The notes under the pieces were generated by a model. That model saw nothing but the letters and a program-made list of their open reading frames with translations. It was not told the origin of the DNA and did not search any database. The translations under genes were made by a program, and so were the position numbers. A stretch of 64,000 bases of DNA from positions 558,001 to 622,000 of the forward strand of contig NZ_SSMC01000001.1 in the NCBI RefSeq assembly GCF_004799345.1, in the 5' to 3' direction. The DNA comes from Robertkochia marina. Its GTDB lineage: Bacteria > Bacteroidota > Bacteroidia > Flavobacteriales > Flavobacteriaceae. Shown here one piece after another: positions 61,862 through 64,000 of this stretch. Each line of letters starts with the position of its first letter. The stretch's first letter is position 1.

Positions 61862-62380
61862 CTATTCAACCACCTTCGTATAGGTTTCCGTGATCTCCAA
61901 CTGAACTCCCTGACCCAGGGCGTCGAATACAGTGCGAGCCTCAGTAAAGGAAAAGCTCACTCCTTCTTCAGCGAACTCAACAGGTGGGAAGTACAGCGCC
62001 CGACATCCGGTAACTACCCCGATCGAACTCCCTGAAAGAGCCCAGGTCCCTTCGAGAAGCACTTGCTCCTGGCAGGTTTCCCCGTTTAAGAGTCCGCCCG
62101 AATATTTAATGTTACGATCTGTACCGAATTGATATATTGCCACCTGGCTACAGGCGTCAAGCTGAGATAAGAGATCGGTTGACGGATTATCTACATTGTC
62201 ATCAGTAAGGTCGATCTCTTCAGAAGCCGTCAAAGCGGTTAATTCCCAGGTGCCGGCAAGGGTTGCTTCATCTTCTGTAAGGGATCCTGAAAAAGGTTGA
62301 GGACAAGGCATCTCTTCATCTGTGGTACAGCCTGTCAAAAGAAAAAAGGCGCATACCAACCACATCATAGGTTTAGTCAT
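61862..62380 (-). CDS. Lipocalin-like lipoprotein
   Basis: A 172-residue protein from MTKPMMWLVCAFFLLTGC (lipobox, Cys18). The mature part reads as one small beta-barrel with GTWELTAL near the start, several cysteines (ACSQ, ETCQ, GCRA) and alternating strand pattern, as in the short lipocalin-like lipoproteins of Bacteroidota. Ligand unknown. The longer frame upstream overlaps the FAD oxidoreductase gene and is rejected. It is 89 bp downstream of that gene on the same strand. Confidence 0.75.
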   Translation of the reverse strand: MTKPMMWLVCAFFLLTGCTTDEEMPCPQPFSGSLTEDEATLAGTWELTALTASEEIDLTDDNVDNPSTDLLSQLDACSQVAIYQFGTDRNIKYSGGLLNGETCQEQVLLEGTWALSGSSIGVVTGCRALYFPPVEFAEEGVSFSFTEARTVFDALGQGVQLEITETYTKVVE

Positions 62381-62469
62381 CGTATTTGGTTTTATGCTAT
62401 TATTTGAAAGCTGCAAAAGTACTAAAAACTGTTGCAGGGAAGGACTAAAATGAACTTGAATCAAGGAAA

Positions 62470-63642
62470 TTAAAGCAATCCGCTGAGTTCCCGACCGGTC
62501 TGACTGCCTATGGCCACACCCATACCCCCAAGACGTACCCCGCAAGCTACATTATCAGAGAGCGATTTCAGTACCGGCTCCTTAGAGCTGCCCACTCCCA
62601 TGATACCACTCCAACGGGTATCGATCTCAAAAGGAGTATCGGGTAAGATCACATTTTCAAGCAGTTCGATCAACCTGTTTTGTATAAGGGGTGTCATCCC
62701 GAAGTCCTCGGTCTGCTCCCCGGAAGGATCCAGGTTTCTCCCCCCACCGAAAAGAATACGGTCATCTATATTTCTGAAGTAATAGTACCCACGGTCCATA
62801 TGAAAACTGCCTTTAATACGGAGTTTTTTAATCGGCTTGGTAATCAACACCTGGGCCCGGGCCGGGTACACCTCTTCTCCGGTAATAGCGCCTGCAAAGC
62901 CATTGGTGGCCAACATTAATTTTCGGCAATTAAAATCGGTGATACTGGTATTCAGGGCCACTTTACCGTTCAGGTCCTGGAAACCTCTCAGGGTGACCCC
63001 ATAGAGAATGCGCACATCCATTTTGGCACATTTTGCGTACAATGCCTGCATCATTTTACCGGTATTCAATTGACCTTCACAGCGATTAAACAGTAAATGA
63101 GCCTGTACACCTTTAAACCCAAAGTTATTGGGAACTACATCGAACACTCGTTTTCTGAACAGTGGTTTCAATAATTTATTGACACGCTCTCTATGCTCCA
63201 GGCAGGCCGTAAAAAAATCAGAATCTCCTTTTGGAAATAACTCGTATCCGCCGTACTCCTTATAATCTATCGCTCTGTCTCCAAGGGTTTTTCGCAATAA
63301 CTTCACTCCGCGATACCGCTTCTCTACGAGCTCCAACACCTCCTTTTCTGTTCGGGTATTCATGTCGTCAAGCAGTTCTGACAAACTCCCGAAACAGGCA
63401 AACCCGGCATTCTTGGTACTTGCTCCCTGGGGCAACAGACCCCGTTCTAAGACCACCACTCTGGCTTTCGGATGTTTCTCCTTGAGCGATAATGCACAGC
63501 TCAGCCCTACAATACCTGCACCTACAACTACGAAATCAGGGGTGTTAAAATACTCCTGAAACTCCCAATAAGAAAATCCTGAAGCGGGCGTACCGTTCAT
63601 TGAAACCCAGGGGCCGTTTGCTGTGGCTGTTTTCACTTTCAT
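62470..63642 (-). CDS. FAD-dependent oxidoreductase (DAO/glycine-oxidase-like)
   Basis: A 390-residue flavoprotein. DFVVVGAGIVGLSCALSL (FAD Rossmann loop, 36-53) and VVLERGLLPQGASTKNAGFACFG are the DAO-family opening, GAITGEEVYPARAQVLITKP lies mid-chain, and GVRLGGMGVAIGSQTG near the end closes the FAD site. These enzymes oxidise amino acids or amines such as glycine, sarcosine or D-amino acids; the substrate cannot be told. No signal peptide. Confidence 0.88.
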   Translation of the reverse strand: MKVKTATANGPWVSMNGTPASGFSYWEFQEYFNTPDFVVVGAGIVGLSCALSLKEKHPKARVVVLERGLLPQGASTKNAGFACFGSLSELLDDMNTRTEKEVLELVEKRYRGVKLLRKTLGDRAIDYKEYGGYELFPKGDSDFFTACLEHRERVNKLLKPLFRKRVFDVVPNNFGFKGVQAHLLFNRCEGQLNTGKMMQALYAKCAKMDVRILYGVTLRGFQDLNGKVALNTSITDFNCRKLMLATNGFAGAITGEEVYPARAQVLITKPIKKLRIKGSFHMDRGYYYFRNIDDRILFGGGRNLDPSGEQTEDFGMTPLIQNRLIELLENVILPDTPFEIDTRWSGIMGVGSSKEPVLKSLSDNVACGVRLGGMGVAIGSQTGRELSGLL

Positions 63643-63851
63643 ATTCTAAAGATATATAAATCAGGAAAATGGCAAGGGGTTCTTTTAAAATTTTTTCTGA
63701 GTAATTCCTTGATTTACAGCTATTTGCATATTCACATAAAGCGGAGGCGTTTTCAAAAGGAAAATAGCTACGAGGTGAAGCAGATCCCTTCGGCTGCACC
63801 CCTCCTCTTGGAAGTTGGAGGTGAAAGTTCGATATCAAAGATATTTGTGTG

Positions 63852-64000
63852 TTATTCCAACCAGATCCTGTCGAGCTTTAAAGCAAAAGATTCCGCCTTT
63901 TTATTTCCGATAAGAATAGCGATCTCTGCAAGGGATTCTCCCGGAAAATCAGGCATATCCAATCGGTTCCCCCTAAAGGTGGGTACCATCTCCCGAAGGT
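63852..64000 (-). CDS. CIA30-family protein, 3' end only
   Basis: The last 48 codons of a gene that continues beyond the window. VPTFRGNRLDMPDFPGESLAEIAILIGNKKAESFALKLDRIWLE (shown here in abbreviated parts: VPTFRGNRL, IAILIGNKKAESFAL, LDRIWL) fits the C-terminal strand set of the complex I intermediate-associated protein 30 family, a carbohydrate-binding-like beta sandwich. Bacterial members have unknown roles; complex I assembly is established only in mitochondria. Confidence 0.75.
   Translation of the reverse strand, partial: LREMVPTFRGNRLDMPDFPGESLAEIAILIGNKKAESFALKLDRIWLE

Noticed and set aside
62381-62545. N-terminal extension of the lipocalin-like lipoprotein
   Set aside because: It would overlap the FAD oxidoreductase gene and bury a perfect lipoprotein signal; the start at 62380 is far better.
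63545-63838. 97-codon minus-strand frame upstream of the FAD oxidoreductase
   Set aside because: It overlaps the start of the oxidoreductase gene in another frame and its sequence has no recognisable features; best seen as chance.

Overview
The window looks like chromosomal DNA of a marine-type member of the Flavobacteriaceae (Bacteroidota). Three things point there. Promoters have the TTG / TAnnTTTG form rather than a sigma-70 form. The cbb3 oxidase has a fused CcoN-CcoO subunit. The gene set (TSP3-OmpA, M56/BlaR1, GH97, a flavobacterial AddA/AddB pair, short lipoproteins with Cys near residue 20) is typical of the group. The genus cannot be fixed from the sequence alone. There is no rRNA operon, prophage, insertion sequence or CRISPR array. 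One tRNA gene, tRNA-Ala(GGC), is present.

Left part (1-21.5 kb): after an outer-membrane protein, a pyruvate-kinase-like enzyme and a few small membrane proteins comes a block for life at low oxygen: hemN, then on the minus strand ccoI-ccoS-ccoNO-ccoQ-ccoP-ccoG-ccoH-safE for the cbb3 oxidase, a divergent CRP/FNR regulator, and a YceI-porin-YceI-YceI cluster. Four promoters in this block carry the same palindrome, ATGAC-N4-GTCAT, always exactly 22 bp upstream of a TAnnTTTG-like box. This is the class II geometry of FNR and is the best regulatory signal in the window. The regulator keeps three of the four FNR cluster cysteines.

Middle part (22-42.5 kb): sodA, AddA-like helicase-nuclease, kbl, an OmpA/TSP3 protein, AddB-like nuclease, two hydrolases, an SDR enzyme, a solitary four-helix-bundle (23S IVS-type) gene bracketed by 13-bp repeats, an O-methyltransferase, a BlaI/BlaR1 pair with an operator over its promoter, and two large exported proteins. 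It ends in an unusual structure: tRNA-Ala followed by a 0.6-kb array of two alternating repeat units (88 and 109 bp), one of which is the tRNA terminator itself, and then a small GIY-YIG nuclease gene.

Right part (42.5-64 kb): mostly housekeeping and metabolic genes in short runs (GNAT, MATE, enoyl-CoA hydratase-like, queD, lpxH, GH97, recJ, osmC, rsmI, tdk-alr, mscL, asd, prolyl oligopeptidase, an orphan ABC ATPase, an FAD oxidoreductase, and the 3' end of a CIA30-family gene). Intergenic gaps hold several families of dispersed hairpin-forming repeats with compensatory base changes between copies.
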